Assembly: GCA_016933535.1 (NCBI GenBank)
Contig: JAFGAS010000068.1
Coordinates: 1 to 64,000, forward strand
Length of the DNA stretch: 64,000 nucleotides
DNA from: Candidatus Zymogenaceae bacterium
GTDB lineage: Bacteria; Desulfobacterota; Zymogenia; Zymogenales; Zymogenaceae
Direction of reading: 5' to 3'
Below are positions 16,844 through 25,679 of the stretch, in pieces. Within the stretch, counting starts at the first letter, position 1, and each line of letters opens with the position of its first letter. Under the pieces are notes generated by a model. That model ran no database searches. It saw only the letters and a list, made by a program, of their open reading frames with translations, and had not been told where the DNA came from. A program made the translations under genes and the position numbers.

Positions 16844-18034
16844 ATGGCAAAGAAAAGCGAAAAACAGCCGGTCGGGACAACGCCGCCCGAAAACCCGACA
16901 ATTCCGGCGACAACCTCAATGACCCTTATCAATATCGGGGCGGCCGTGGGATTGGCGGTGCTGTTCGTCGTGGTCATGCAGGCGATGGGGTCCATCCTCA
17001 AACCGTTTTTCATCGCCATCTTCCTTTCCATCCTCATATACCCCGCGGTTGCCTTACTCGTCCGCTTTAAGGTGCCGAGGTTTATCGCCTACTTCGTGGT
17101 ATTTGGGGCCATCGTCGGTGTCATCTACGTCCTGGGGATCCTGGTCTCCATCAACGTCTCGGCCTTCGTCGAGCGGCTCCCGTTTTACGAAACGCGGCTG
17201 ACCACTATCACGGAACAGGCCCTCATGCTGATACAGCGCATGATAACCTTTGACCGCTGGGGGCTGACAAAGGGTATCGATCTTACCGCGATCGATCCCT
17301 TCCAGTATATCTCGCTTCCCAAGATCACGTCGTATATTGGGGCGAGCCTTGGCTCGGTGTTCGATATCGTCGGGGTGGTCTTCGTTATCCTCTTTTTCAT
17401 GGTCTTTATCCTCATGGAGGCCGACCGCATTCCCGCGCGCGTGACGTGGGCCTACGGCGAGGCCAACGCCCCGGAGATCCTGGCCGTGGCCGACGATATC
17501 AATACGAGCGTCATGAAATACCTCTGGGTAAAGACGCTCATCAACATCGCCACGGGGCTTTTGACGGCCCTGGTCCTGGGGATCGGCGGGATTGACTTTT
17601 TCATCCTCTGGGGCATCATGGCCTTTGTCCTCAACTACATCCCATACGTCGGCTCCATCTTCGCGGTGGGTTTTCCCTTCCTGATGGCCCTGGTCCAGAT
17701 ATCACCCCTGGGGGCTCTGGTGATCCTGTTGTGCCTGATTGTCGTTCATTTTTCGCTGGGCAATTTCATCGAGCCGAAGGTTATGGGGCGGGAGTTGAAT
17801 CTCTCGCCGCTGGTGGTGCTGATCTCGCTGGCCTTCTGGGGGTGGCTCTGGGGCTTTATCGGGATGGTGCTGGCCATCCCCATCACGGCCACCATAAAGA
17901 TCGTCATGGAGCATATCCCGGCCACCCGTAACCTCGCGCGCTTTATGAGTGACGTGCTGGAGCTGCCCGCCGAGCGCCCCCCCCGGCGCCGGATCCCCAT
18001 TTTCTCGCTGCTGCAGAGGACCAAAAGAGGATGA
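16844..18034 (+). CDS. AI-2E family transporter (UPF0118), copy 1 of 3
   Basis: The 396-aa polytopic protein has the family pattern: two N-terminal helices with ILKPFFIAIFLSILIYP, a central soluble segment, and a C-terminal half with LNYIPYVGSIFAVGFP, LGNFIEPKVMGRELNLSPLVVLIS and FWGWLWGFIGMVLAIPITATIKI, which is the diagnostic end of this family. Members export small molecules (AI-2 in E. coli TqsA) or act as ion antiporters; the substrate here is unknown. It is followed by two further paralogs on the same strand (gaps 55 and 77 bp), so the three are likely one transcript. Confidence 0.88.
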   Translation: MAKKSEKQPVGTTPPENPTIPATTSMTLINIGAAVGLAVLFVVVMQAMGSILKPFFIAIFLSILIYPAVALLVRFKVPRFIAYFVVFGAIVGVIYVLGILVSINVSAFVERLPFYETRLTTITEQALMLIQRMITFDRWGLTKGIDLTAIDPFQYISLPKITSYIGASLGSVFDIVGVVFVILFFMVFILMEADRIPARVTWAYGEANAPEILAVADDINTSVMKYLWVKTLINIATGLLTALVLGIGGIDFFILWGIMAFVLNYIPYVGSIFAVGFPFLMALVQISPLGALVILLCLIVVHFSLGNFIEPKVMGRELNLSPLVVLISLAFWGWLWGFIGMVLAIPITATIKIVMEHIPATRNLARFMSDVLELPAERPPRRRIPIFSLLQRTKRG

Positions 18035-18089
18035 AGCGGCCGCTGAGCGTAATCGGAAACCATCGATAACCTGTCTGTTGTGATACATA

Positions 18090-19274
18090 ATGACCGAGCA
18101 CCAAAATGAGTCTGATCGGGCGGAGCGACCCACGGCCGAACGCCGGCTCATCCCGTATCAGAAATTTACCGCCGTCGGGATCGGGGTGATCCTGGCGGTG
18201 GTCCTCGTGATCGCGCTGAGGGCGTTGGGCTCGATCCTCAAACCGTTCTTGATAGCTGTCTTCTTCTGTATCCTGATCTCGCCGGTCGAGCGGCTGCTCG
18301 TGCGTATCAAGATCCCGCGCCTTGTCGCCTACCTCCTTATCTTCAGCGCCGCGATCACGGCGGGCTTCTTCATGGGAAAGCTCATCTCGTTCAACGTCCG
18401 GGCCTTCTCCAACGAACTTCCCGTCTACGAGGAGACCATCCAGGGGCAGATCGAACGGCTGGACAAATCCATCCAGAACGTGGAAATCCTCAGGGAATTC
18501 GGTGTCACCGAGGAGTTCAACCTGAGGGAACTGGTTACCTCCGGCTATTTCTCGGCCGAGAGGCTCAAGGCGATTGTTAACAGGAGCATCGGTTCGTTAT
18601 TTTCGCTGGTCGGCAACACGCTGGTGGTGTTTCTCCTGATGATCTTCATCCTGCTGGAAACGGACCACTTCCCCGGGCGGGTTGTCTACGCCTATGGAGA
18701 GGCGCGATCGGGCAAGATCCTCAATGTGGCGCGGACCATCGTCGGGGACGTCATGAAGTACCTGACGATCAAGACCCTGATAGCCGTCGTTACGGGTTTT
18801 GTCTTTACGGGTTTACTGGGGGCCTGCGGGGTCGAATTTTTCGTGCTCTGGGGGGTCTCGGCCTTTGTGCTCCATTTCATCCCGTATATTGGCTCCTACC
18901 TCGCGGTGCTGCTGCCGGTGGCAATGGTCTTTATCCAGTTTTCACCGGAGGCGTCGGCGCTGATGCTGGGGATCCTCGTTGTCGTCCAGTTGGTGCTCGG
19001 CAGCTACCTGGAGCCGCGGGTTATGGGAAGGGAGTTGAAGCTTTCCCCGCTCTTCATCGTGCTGGCCCTGGCCTTTTGGGGATGGGTGTGGGGGATTGTC
19101 GGGGTGTTTCTGGCCGTTCCGATCACGGCGACGATCAAGATCGTCATGGAGAACTTCTCCGGCACCCGCGGCATCGCCCGGCTCATGAGCGACGTCACCG
19201 GAAGGACGCTCAGAAAAAAGAGGGACGTCTTGCCGAAAGGCAAGCGAGGCCGCCGGCCGGTAACAACGACCTGA
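18090..19274 (+). CDS. AI-2E family transporter (UPF0118), copy 2 of 3
   Basis: The 394-aa middle copy has the same landmarks: GSILKPFLIAVFFCILISP, LHFIPYIGSYLAVLLP, LGSYLEPRVMGRELKLSPLF and FWGWVWGIVGVFLAVPITATIKI. The C-terminal tail is long, basic and divergent (RTLRKKRDVLPKGKRGRR), as it is in the other copies, which may set folding or partner choice. The variable part is the periplasmic or cytoplasmic domain between helices 2 and 3 (about residues 110-190), where the copies differ most. Confidence 0.88.
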   Translation: MTEHQNESDRAERPTAERRLIPYQKFTAVGIGVILAVVLVIALRALGSILKPFLIAVFFCILISPVERLLVRIKIPRLVAYLLIFSAAITAGFFMGKLISFNVRAFSNELPVYEETIQGQIERLDKSIQNVEILREFGVTEEFNLRELVTSGYFSAERLKAIVNRSIGSLFSLVGNTLVVFLLMIFILLETDHFPGRVVYAYGEARSGKILNVARTIVGDVMKYLTIKTLIAVVTGFVFTGLLGACGVEFFVLWGVSAFVLHFIPYIGSYLAVLLPVAMVFIQFSPEASALMLGILVVVQLVLGSYLEPRVMGRELKLSPLFIVLALAFWGWVWGIVGVFLAVPITATIKIVMENFSGTRGIARLMSDVTGRTLRKKRDVLPKGKRGRRPVTTT

Positions 19275-19351
19275 AACCGTCGGGAATTCGGGGGATCGTG
19301 CATAATCGGGTCAGAAATAAGAAGTCGTCTTTCGTTTCATGGAGATAGGCA

Positions 19352-20569
19352 GTGAGAGAAATAAAGAGAAAAAGCACGGGCGGGCGGCGGGAACAGTCGC
19401 CGTTCGACTACGTTACATCGGACCTGGGCATCATCAAGATCGGGATGACGGTGATCCTTGCGGTCATCGCCGTTTTCGTGCTTAAGACCCTTGGCCCGAT
19501 CCTCAAGCCGCTTCTGATCGCGATCTTTCTGTACGTCCTTATCTGCCCCATTGAGCAGTTCCTCATGCGGATCAAGGTGCCGCGTTTTGTTGCCTACGTG
19601 CTCATCTTCATCGCGTTGTTTATCGTCGGTTTTTTCCTGGGCAAGCTTATCTCATATAACGTCAAATCGTTCATGGAAAAGCTCCCGATCTACGCGCATT
19701 CGATTCAACGGATGATAGCGGGATTTACGGTCTGGATCGGCGGGACGAACTTTCTTGGGGAAATCGGGGTAGACTGGATCCCGGCCGATTTGCCGATATC
19801 GGCGTCCACGATAAACAGGGTCCTCCGGGAGTACGCCGCCCGGGGTATCGGGTCCGTGTTCGGTTTGGTGGGCACCCTGTTTCTGATATTTTTTCTTATG
19901 GTCTTTATTATACTGGAAGTCGAGCAGTTCAGTCCAAGGGTAATCTACGCCTATGGTAAGAGGAGGTCCAATAGAATCCTCAGGGTCATAAAGGCCGTAA
20001 ATCGGGACGTGAGGAAATACCTGGTCATCAAGACGGCGCTGGCCACGGTGGACGGGATTATCTTTGCACTGCTGTTGTGGGCCTGCGGGGTGGAGTTCTC
20101 CATCCTTTGGGGAGTATCGGCCTTCATGCTTTTTTTCATCCCTTACGTCGGGGTTCATGTGGCGATTCTGCTGCCCGTCCTCATGGTGCTTGTGCAGTTC
20201 TCCGGGGCAGCGGCGCTGCTGATGCTCGTGGTCCTGGGCATCATCCAGATCCTTATGGGCAACTACGTGAGCCCGCGGATCATGGGCAAGGGGCTCAACC
20301 TCTCTCCGCTCGTTATCCTTTTCTCGCTGACTTTTTGGGGATGGCTGTGGGGGGTAGTGGGGGTTTTCATGGCGATACCGATAACCGCGACGATCAAGAT
20401 CATTATGGAGGATACCCATTCAACGCGCAAAACAGCCCGGCTCTTGGGTACCGAATGCGAGCAGGCGCCCATCCCGAGCGTCGAGGAGCGATGGAAGGCG
20501 GTTATCGACAAGCGAAAGGGCAAGCGGGGCGTATCCTCCAGGCAAGGGGCGCCCGAAAAGAAACGATAA
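19352..20569 (+). CDS. AI-2E family transporter (UPF0118), copy 3 of 3
   Basis: The 405-aa third copy begins at a GTG (19352) six bases after GGAGATAG and retains LGPILKPLLIAIFLYVLICP, LFFIPYVGVHVAILLP, MGNYVSPRIMGKGLNLSPLVI and FWGWLWGVVGVFMAIPITATIKI. The N-terminus is more basic and the C-terminal tail longer (EERWKAVIDKRKGKRG) than in its neighbours. It ends 12 bp before the convergent PLP-enzyme gene; I see no hairpin terminator in that gap. Confidence 0.87.
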   Translation: MREIKRKSTGGRREQSPFDYVTSDLGIIKIGMTVILAVIAVFVLKTLGPILKPLLIAIFLYVLICPIEQFLMRIKVPRFVAYVLIFIALFIVGFFLGKLISYNVKSFMEKLPIYAHSIQRMIAGFTVWIGGTNFLGEIGVDWIPADLPISASTINRVLREYAARGIGSVFGLVGTLFLIFFLMVFIILEVEQFSPRVIYAYGKRRSNRILRVIKAVNRDVRKYLVIKTALATVDGIIFALLLWACGVEFSILWGVSAFMLFFIPYVGVHVAILLPVLMVLVQFSGAAALLMLVVLGIIQILMGNYVSPRIMGKGLNLSPLVILFSLTFWGWLWGVVGVFMAIPITATIKIIMEDTHSTRKTARLLGTECEQAPIPSVEERWKAVIDKRKGKRGVSSRQGAPEKKR

Positions 20570-20580
20570 ACAGCCGGTCG

Positions 20581-21702
20581 TTAGACTTTCGGAGACGCTC
20601 GGTCGACTATTTCGAGCGGCTGGTACGGTGTTTCGAAATAGCGATGATATCTCTTCGGCAGGGTCCGGTAATCGATCCCCTTTATCTTTTTCTCAATATT
20701 GACGGAGTTATAGCTGTTCCAGAAGAGGACGGTCTTACCCTTCAGGAGGCCTGACCGGGCATCGTCGATCATGGCGGCCGCGGTCTTTCCGGTGTAAGTT
20801 CCGTCCAGGTCGATCCCGTCGGTTTTCTTAACGAGGCCCAATGCCGCCATCCCCTGCCGGGAAAAGCGGGCGTAACCGTCCCCGAGGTAGCCGTGGACGA
20901 CCTGGAGATTATCGGTCGTGATCTCCATATCTCTGAAGGACGGCTCATGCCGGCCGAGGATTCGTGCCGCCCCGTCGGCCAGTTCCTTGGAAATTTTGAA
21001 GCTCGCGTAGGCAAGATCGGAGACGCGCACCGCCCGCACCAGTGTCGGCAGGCCGAGGGCCCTGACACCCAAGGCGAGGCTTGCCGCGGTGCCGGAGGAG
21101 CCGATGGTTACGTAGATGACGTCGGGTGTCGGCAGGAGTCCCCGGTCTATCTGCTCTTTGAGCTCGAACATGCCGCTCATCCCTCCGACGACGCCGACGG
21201 CGCTCGATCCCCCGGCGGCGATGATATAGGGAAATCTCCCGGTCGTGACAAGGCAGCGCCCGCAGATCGCCAGCGTTCCCAGGGTGACGGCCGCTGTGTT
21301 TGGGAGCTCGTGGAGCTCGGCGCCGATAAGCTTCTGGTAGAGGAGGTTTTTTCGGACGTACGCGGCGTTCGGCTGCGGCAGGTGCATCGAAACGGGACTG
21401 ATCCCCACCCGTTTTGCGAATACCGCGGCCGCCAGCGTGAAGTTGGAGCCCGCGTAGCCGAAGGCGACGGTATGTGCCGCCTTCCTCTTGACCGCCTCGC
21501 CGAGGATAAATTCGAGCTTTCTGACCTTATTGCCGCCGTAGACGTCCGAGCTCTTGTCATCCCGCTTGATGAAGAGGTTAGTCAGTCCCAACTCCTTTTC
21601 AAGTCCGGTAAGCCGCTCGACGGGGGTGGGATACGTGCCGAAATCGCAGTGGGGGATCTTATCGGAAAGACCCGGAAATGCGGAAAACAGCGGGTTGGTC
21701 AT
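20581..21702 (-). CDS. D-cysteine desulfhydrase / ACC deaminase family PLP enzyme
   Basis: The protein has the fold-type II PLP signature of this family: KRDDKSSDVYGGNKVRKLEF, in which the Lys of GGNKVRK would bind pyridoxal phosphate, then FGYAGSNFTLAAAV and TIGSSGTAASLALG for the cofactor phosphate. Related enzymes release pyruvate and ammonia from D-cysteine or 1-aminocyclopropane-1-carboxylate; the sequence alone does not separate them. I take the ATG at 21702 (MTNPLFSAFPGL), which has AGGAAT upstream and matches the family N-terminus; the track start at 21777 adds an unlikely extension. Length 373 aa. Confidence 0.82.
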   Translation of the reverse strand: MTNPLFSAFPGLSDKIPHCDFGTYPTPVERLTGLEKELGLTNLFIKRDDKSSDVYGGNKVRKLEFILGEAVKRKAAHTVAFGYAGSNFTLAAAVFAKRVGISPVSMHLPQPNAAYVRKNLLYQKLIGAELHELPNTAAVTLGTLAICGRCLVTTGRFPYIIAAGGSSAVGVVGGMSGMFELKEQIDRGLLPTPDVIYVTIGSSGTAASLALGVRALGLPTLVRAVRVSDLAYASFKISKELADGAARILGRHEPSFRDMEITTDNLQVVHGYLGDGYARFSRQGMAALGLVKKTDGIDLDGTYTGKTAAAMIDDARSGLLKGKTVLFWNSYNSVNIEKKIKGIDYRTLPKRYHRYFETPYQPLEIVDRASPKV

Positions 21703-21767
21703 GGGGATTCCTTTTCCTATTTGGGGCATCGTATCGTTTTTGTCCGAAGATTGCAAGGCGTTTTTCC

Positions 21768-21799
21768 TTGACACCAAACAAAGATGGGCAGACTATTAT
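21768..21799 (+). promoter_or_regulatory. Promoter abutting the transglutaminase-like lipoprotein gene
   Basis: TTGACA (21768-21773) is followed after 17 bases by GACTAT, or after 20 by TATTAT, and the ATG begins at 21804. A start site seven bases after GACTAT falls exactly at the start codon, and there is no Shine-Dalgarno sequence. It is a third leaderless candidate in this window. Confidence 0.5.
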
Positions 21800-21803
21800 T
21801 AGC

Positions 21804-22694
21804 ATGAAACGATTTCCGGCTGTCGTCCTGATTTGTATGATCGTGAGCGTCTGGGGCTGTGCCGCCTTTACGCCGAGGGTGCCGGTCTATAGGAACGACG
21901 CGCTCAACGAAGTCTTCTGGGCCGACGAGGACTTTGCCGCCGAGCTGGCCAGGATTCCCGGCGTCAATACGCGCGTATCGCCGCTGGCCACGGGGGTTTC
22001 GGCCGTGTGGGCGGACTATCGGGCCGGCGGCCACAAGGACGCGTTTGAGAAGATACTCGGCACCGGGAAGCCGGGGTCGCGGGCCTATTGCGCCCCCCTG
22101 GAGGCCATGCTGTGGCTCTATGCTGAAAACCCTGCGTCCGCCCGGGAGGTTCTGGCCGGCTACGACATGGACACGCTCCTGGCGGCATCATGGGGGGTGT
22201 GTGCCGGAGACCGCTGGGACGAGTGGGAAGAGGTCCGGGCGCGCCTCTCGGCCCCCGGTCTCTGTTCCTACTATACGAGAAAGGCCCTCAACTATATCCC
22301 CGAACGGGACGACGGCAAGAACTACCTCCAGTCGCCCTACGAGACGATCCTCATGAAGGGAGGGGACTGCGAGGATTTCGCGGCGCTGGTCGTCGAGGCC
22401 CTCGAATACGGCGGCTGGCAGGCTCGTCTGTTTACCGTGGATATTTATCGCCAGGAGAAAAAACTCCTGGAGTCCCACACAGTGGCGTGCTTTTGGGACG
22501 GGGGTAAGGGCTACTTCATCCAGGGGTACGACGGGAAGTATCTTGCCGGCGGGGTAACGGGTCCCTTTGATCAGCCCGACGTCATGGCCGACTACATCGC
22601 CGGCAGCATCGGCGGTGAGACCTCCGCCTATTATGTCTTCACGGTCTTCGAGTTTATCGAGGCCTATAAGCCCCTCAGCCGGGGAAGGCCATAA
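21804..22694 (+). CDS. Transglutaminase-like lipoprotein
   Basis: The N-terminus MKRFPAVVLICMIVSVWGCAAF is a lipoprotein signal with the lipid-accepting Cys at position 19. The C-terminal half is a transglutaminase-like papain fold: KGGDCEDFAALVVEAL (nucleophile Cys), ESHTVACFWDGGKGYF (His), and a downstream Asp in QPDVMADY. Such domains act as proteases or peptide-modifying enzymes in the envelope. Residues about 60-150 are helical and may be a binding module. The track's earlier start at 21678 runs over the neighbouring promoter; the ATG at 21804 fits the signal peptide. A strong terminator follows directly. Confidence 0.78.
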   Translation: MKRFPAVVLICMIVSVWGCAAFTPRVPVYRNDALNEVFWADEDFAAELARIPGVNTRVSPLATGVSAVWADYRAGGHKDAFEKILGTGKPGSRAYCAPLEAMLWLYAENPASAREVLAGYDMDTLLAASWGVCAGDRWDEWEEVRARLSAPGLCSYYTRKALNYIPERDDGKNYLQSPYETILMKGGDCEDFAALVVEALEYGGWQARLFTVDIYRQEKKLLESHTVACFWDGGKGYFIQGYDGKYLAGGVTGPFDQPDVMADYIAGSIGGETSAYYVFTVFEFIEAYKPLSRGRP

Positions 22695-22699
22695 AAAAG

Positions 22700-22736
22700 A
22701 ACACGAGGGGCTCAGGGAGCCCCTCGTGTTATTATC
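22700..22736 (+). terminator. Rho-independent terminator after the transglutaminase-like gene
   Basis: AACACGAGGGGCT-cagg-GAGCCCCTCGTGTT forms a near-perfect stem of about 13 bp, followed by ATTATT. It lies six bases after the stop codon. Confidence 0.85.
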
Positions 22737-22803
22737 CATACCGGGCCTCCCTTCCGGGGCAGACCCTCCTTGACGTACAGTTTGTCGGGTGCTTCGTTAC
22801 TTT

Positions 22804-23619
22804 CTACTTTCCCGTGAATTTCGCGTCGCGCCTTTCCATCTTGGCCATGAGCCCTTCCCGAACGTCCTCGGTTCTCGTGAGGCTTGTCTGGGCCACCCCT
22901 TCCATGTCCATGAAGCTCCTGACATCCAGGGGCTGGCCGAGGTTGATGACCCGTTTGGCGAGGCCGACGGCCAACGGGGCGTTCTTGTTGAGCGTATCGG
23001 CCAGGGCCATTGCGCCCACAAACGCGTCGTCGACCACTTCGTTGAAGAGCTGGATCGAGTGGGCCTCTTCGGCCTCGATGATCTTGGCGGTCATGATGAG
23101 CTCTTTTGCCTTGATGGGGCCGATGAGTTTCGTGAGGCGGGCCGTGCCGCCCACGTCAGGAATGAAACCGATGGCCGTCTCCTGTATGGCGATCTTTGTG
23201 CCGACCTGGGCGATGCGGAAATCACCGGCAAGGATAAGCTCGGTGGCCATGCCGAAGCAGAAGCCATGGACCGCGAAGATGACCGGCTTTTCGATGTCAT
23301 AGATTACATTGACGACGTCCTGCATCACCCGGATGATCTTGCGGGCGACGGGGGGGGTGGCGTCAAGGAGTCCCGTGCCGGCGAGCGCCGCAAAATCGAC
23401 GCCGGCTGAGAATCCCTTTCCTTCGCCCTTGATAACGATGGAGCGGACATCCGGATCCGTATAGACGGAATCCACGGCGTCCCTGATACCGAACATCATG
23501 TTGCCGTCGAGTGCGTTGCGCTTATCGGGACGGCAAAGCGTGATGATGAGGGTGGGGCCTCTTCTTTCGGTAGTGATTTTCGACCTGTCGTAGTCCTTGT
23601 CAGAGAGAAAATTAGTCAT
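22804..23619 (-). CDS. Enoyl-CoA hydratase/isomerase (crotonase) family protein
   Basis: The 271-aa protein has both oxyanion-hole elements (GKGFSAGVDFAAL and VHGFCFGMATELILAGD) and the active-site stretch IQETAIGFIPDVGGTARL. The acidic pair is Glu in QETAIG and Asp in IPDVGG; hydratases normally have two Glu, whereas Glu plus Asp recalls 3-hydroxyisobutyryl-CoA hydrolase or dienoyl-CoA isomerase. The reaction is therefore uncertain beyond CoA thioester chemistry. It stands alone, convergent with the transglutaminase-like gene and divergent from hrcA. Confidence 0.85.
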   Translation of the reverse strand: MTNFLSDKDYDRSKITTERRGPTLIITLCRPDKRNALDGNMMFGIRDAVDSVYTDPDVRSIVIKGEGKGFSAGVDFAALAGTGLLDATPPVARKIIRVMQDVVNVIYDIEKPVIFAVHGFCFGMATELILAGDFRIAQVGTKIAIQETAIGFIPDVGGTARLTKLIGPIKAKELIMTAKIIEAEEAHSIQLFNEVVDDAFVGAMALADTLNKNAPLAVGLAKRVINLGQPLDVRSFMDMEGVAQTSLTRTEDVREGLMAKMERRDAKFTGK

Positions 23620-23759
23620 GTGCCCCTCCGTGAGACGTGGTGTAGGTTAATTTTTGAGCGACCGTGCCGTACAGGGCAGGTCTTCCATGTCAATGATATT
23701 TATATATCAGTTTTCTATAGCTCCTGTCAAGCAATGAAGCAAAGGGTGTTCTTTTTGAC

Positions 23760-23788
23760 TTGACAAAAGGCGATATCGTTGTTATTTT
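23760..23788 (+). promoter_or_regulatory. Sigma-70 promoter of hrcA-grpE-dnaK-dnaJ
   Basis: TTGACA (23760-23765) and TATTTT (23783-23788) are 17 bases apart. The predicted start site falls at the left edge of the CIRCE operator, the standard arrangement for HrcA repression. Confidence 0.7.
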
Positions 23789-23794
23789 TAAATA

Positions 23795-23821
23795 TTAGCA
23801 CTCTTATATGCGGAGTGCTAA
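23795..23821 (+). promoter_or_regulatory. CIRCE operator upstream of hrcA
   Basis: TTAGCACTC-TTATATGCG-GAGTGCTAA is a perfect match to the CIRCE consensus (9-bp arms, 9-bp spacer). HrcA binds it and represses the chaperone operon until heat shock. It lies 23 bases before the hrcA start, so HrcA should regulate its own gene. Confidence 0.97.
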
Positions 23822-23844
23822 AAGCGTATGGGGAGAGCAATGGT

Positions 23845-24882
23845 ATGGAGATAGAACTCAGCAACAGGGCAAAAACCGTCCTCTTTACCATAATAACGGA
23901 CTTCATCAGGACCGGTGATCCGGTCGGCTCACGGACGATATCCAAGAGAGGGGCACTGGACGTCTCTCCGGCCACGATACGCAATATTATGGCCGACCTT
24001 GAAGAGATCGGACTGCTGGTCCAACCCCACACCTCCGCGGGACGCGTTCCCACCGAACGCGCATACCGTTTCTACGTGGACAGCCTCGTCAAGGTTTCCG
24101 ACCTGACGACCTCCGAAGAACGGATGATAGAGAAGAACCTGAATCCGCCGTCGAGGGAATTCAAGGACGTGGTCAGGGAGACTTCCCGGGTGCTTTCCGA
24201 GATGTCCCGATGCGTTTCCATGGTCAGCACCCCCGGCTTTTCTGAGACACAATTCAAATATATCGATTTCGTGAGACTTTCGGAAAACAGGATCCTGGCT
24301 ATCCTCGTATCGAAAACCGGCATGATATATAACAAGCTGATCAGGGTCGAGGAAGAATTCAACCAGGAGAAACTTGCCTGGATGTCACGCTATCTCAACG
24401 ACATCCTCTCGGAACTTACGCTCAAAGACGTCAGACGCAAGATTATCCAGGAAATGCGAAGCGAAAAGAACCTCTATGATAATATCCTCATGAATGCCCT
24501 GAAAATGTCCCGGAACCTGTTTGATGCCGAAATTATCGATGACGAGCTTTTTATAGAGGGAAGCACCTATATCTTCGACTACCCGGAATTTACCGAGATC
24601 TCCAGGATGAAAGAGATATTCAAGACCTTTGAGAATAAGAATAATTTGATTAAATTACTTGATAAGGTGACGCGAGCCGACGGTGTAAAGGTGTATATTG
24701 GTTCCGAGACCAACATCCAGACCATGAGAGACTGTACTCTCGTGGCCTCACCGTACCGTAAAGAAGGCAATATTCTCGGAAGCATCGGTGTTATCGGTCC
24801 CACACGGATGGACTATGCGAAGGTAATACCGATCGTCGATTTTACCGCGCACCTGATCACGAGACTGCTGGATGAGGAGTAA
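23845..24882 (+). CDS. hrcA: Heat-inducible transcription repressor HrcA
   Basis: The N-terminal winged helix reads MEIELSNRAKTVLFTIITDF...TGDPVGSRTISKRG and includes SPATIRNIMADLEEIGLL (recognition helix) and PHTSAGRVPTERAYRFYVD, the best-known HrcA signature. The rest is the GAF-like dimerisation region ending IGPTRMDYAKVIPIVDF. Length is 345 aa, usual for the family. I use the ATG at 23845; the track start at 23779 would place the N-terminus over the promoter and CIRCE. The gene heads the chaperone cluster, and grpE starts seven bases later. Confidence 0.97.
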   Translation: MEIELSNRAKTVLFTIITDFIRTGDPVGSRTISKRGALDVSPATIRNIMADLEEIGLLVQPHTSAGRVPTERAYRFYVDSLVKVSDLTTSEERMIEKNLNPPSREFKDVVRETSRVLSEMSRCVSMVSTPGFSETQFKYIDFVRLSENRILAILVSKTGMIYNKLIRVEEEFNQEKLAWMSRYLNDILSELTLKDVRRKIIQEMRSEKNLYDNILMNALKMSRNLFDAEIIDDELFIEGSTYIFDYPEFTEISRMKEIFKTFENKNNLIKLLDKVTRADGVKVYIGSETNIQTMRDCTLVASPYRKEGNILGSIGVIGPTRMDYAKVIPIVDFTAHLITRLLDEE

Positions 24883-24889
24883 CCGGATC

Positions 24890-25642
24890 ATGGCAGACAA
24901 GGAAAAGAAGAAGCACTCCACCGAACCGGTCAAAGAAGGCTATACCGATGAGGTGTCTCCGGAAGCGATAGACAGGACGGTATCGGAGATCGAAAATGCC
25001 GATTCGGATAATAACGAAAACGTGATGACCGAAAAAGCCGCTGCCGACGGCCGATCCGACGCCAAGAGGGGATCGGAAGAGATTCAGGATGAGCTCGACA
25101 AGGCGCGCGCCCAGGCCAAGGAAATGTACGAACGATATCTTCGATCGGCGGCCGACCTGGATAACTATAGAAAACGAATGACAAAGGAGGCGCAAGAAAG
25201 CCGGAAGTTCGCCAATGAAGAGCTGATCAAGGCGCTCATCCCGACCGTCGATAACCTTGAGCGAGCGCTTGCCCACAGCGAGGGAAGCTCCGATTCGGGG
25301 GCGTTTTTGGAGGGGATTAAGATGGTCCATAAGCAGTTCATGGATACCCTTGAAAAATTCGGCGTTGAGCAGATTGATTCTCTCGGCAAACCGTTTGATC
25401 CTAATTTCCATCAGGCCCTTATGCAGGTCAAAACGGACGAATTCCCTCCCAACACCGTTGTCTCCGAGGTCACGAAGGGGTACCTGCTTGCCGGCCGCCT
25501 CGTCAGACCGTCGATGGTTGGCGTTTCCGTACGTGAAGGACAGCAGCCCGCCCAGGGATCACCCTGGGGTGATGAGGATTTCCACAAAGAGGAAGACGTC
25601 CCCGATAAGAATAACGGGGATACGATAGATGACGAAGAATAA
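24890..25642 (+). CDS. grpE: Nucleotide exchange factor GrpE
   Basis: The 250-aa protein has a long acidic N-terminal tail, a coiled-coil (about residues 65-130, with YLRSAADLDNYRKRMTKEAQ) and the C-terminal beta domain (FDPNFHQALMQV, TVVSEVTKGYLLAGRLVRPSMVGVS), the GrpE signature. It releases ADP from DnaK. The ATG at 24890 (MADKEKKKHS) is preceded by GAGGAG; the track start at 24872 is less likely. A C-terminal acidic extension (EDVPDKNNGDTIDDEE) is somewhat long. It lies between hrcA and dnaK in one operon. Confidence 0.96.
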   Translation: MADKEKKKHSTEPVKEGYTDEVSPEAIDRTVSEIENADSDNNENVMTEKAAADGRSDAKRGSEEIQDELDKARAQAKEMYERYLRSAADLDNYRKRMTKEAQESRKFANEELIKALIPTVDNLERALAHSEGSSDSGAFLEGIKMVHKQFMDTLEKFGVEQIDSLGKPFDPNFHQALMQVKTDEFPPNTVVSEVTKGYLLAGRLVRPSMVGVSVREGQQPAQGSPWGDEDFHKEEDVPDKNNGDTIDDEE

Positions 25643-25679
25643 ATATAGGAATGCATCCCGAGGATAAAGGAGGAAGGAG

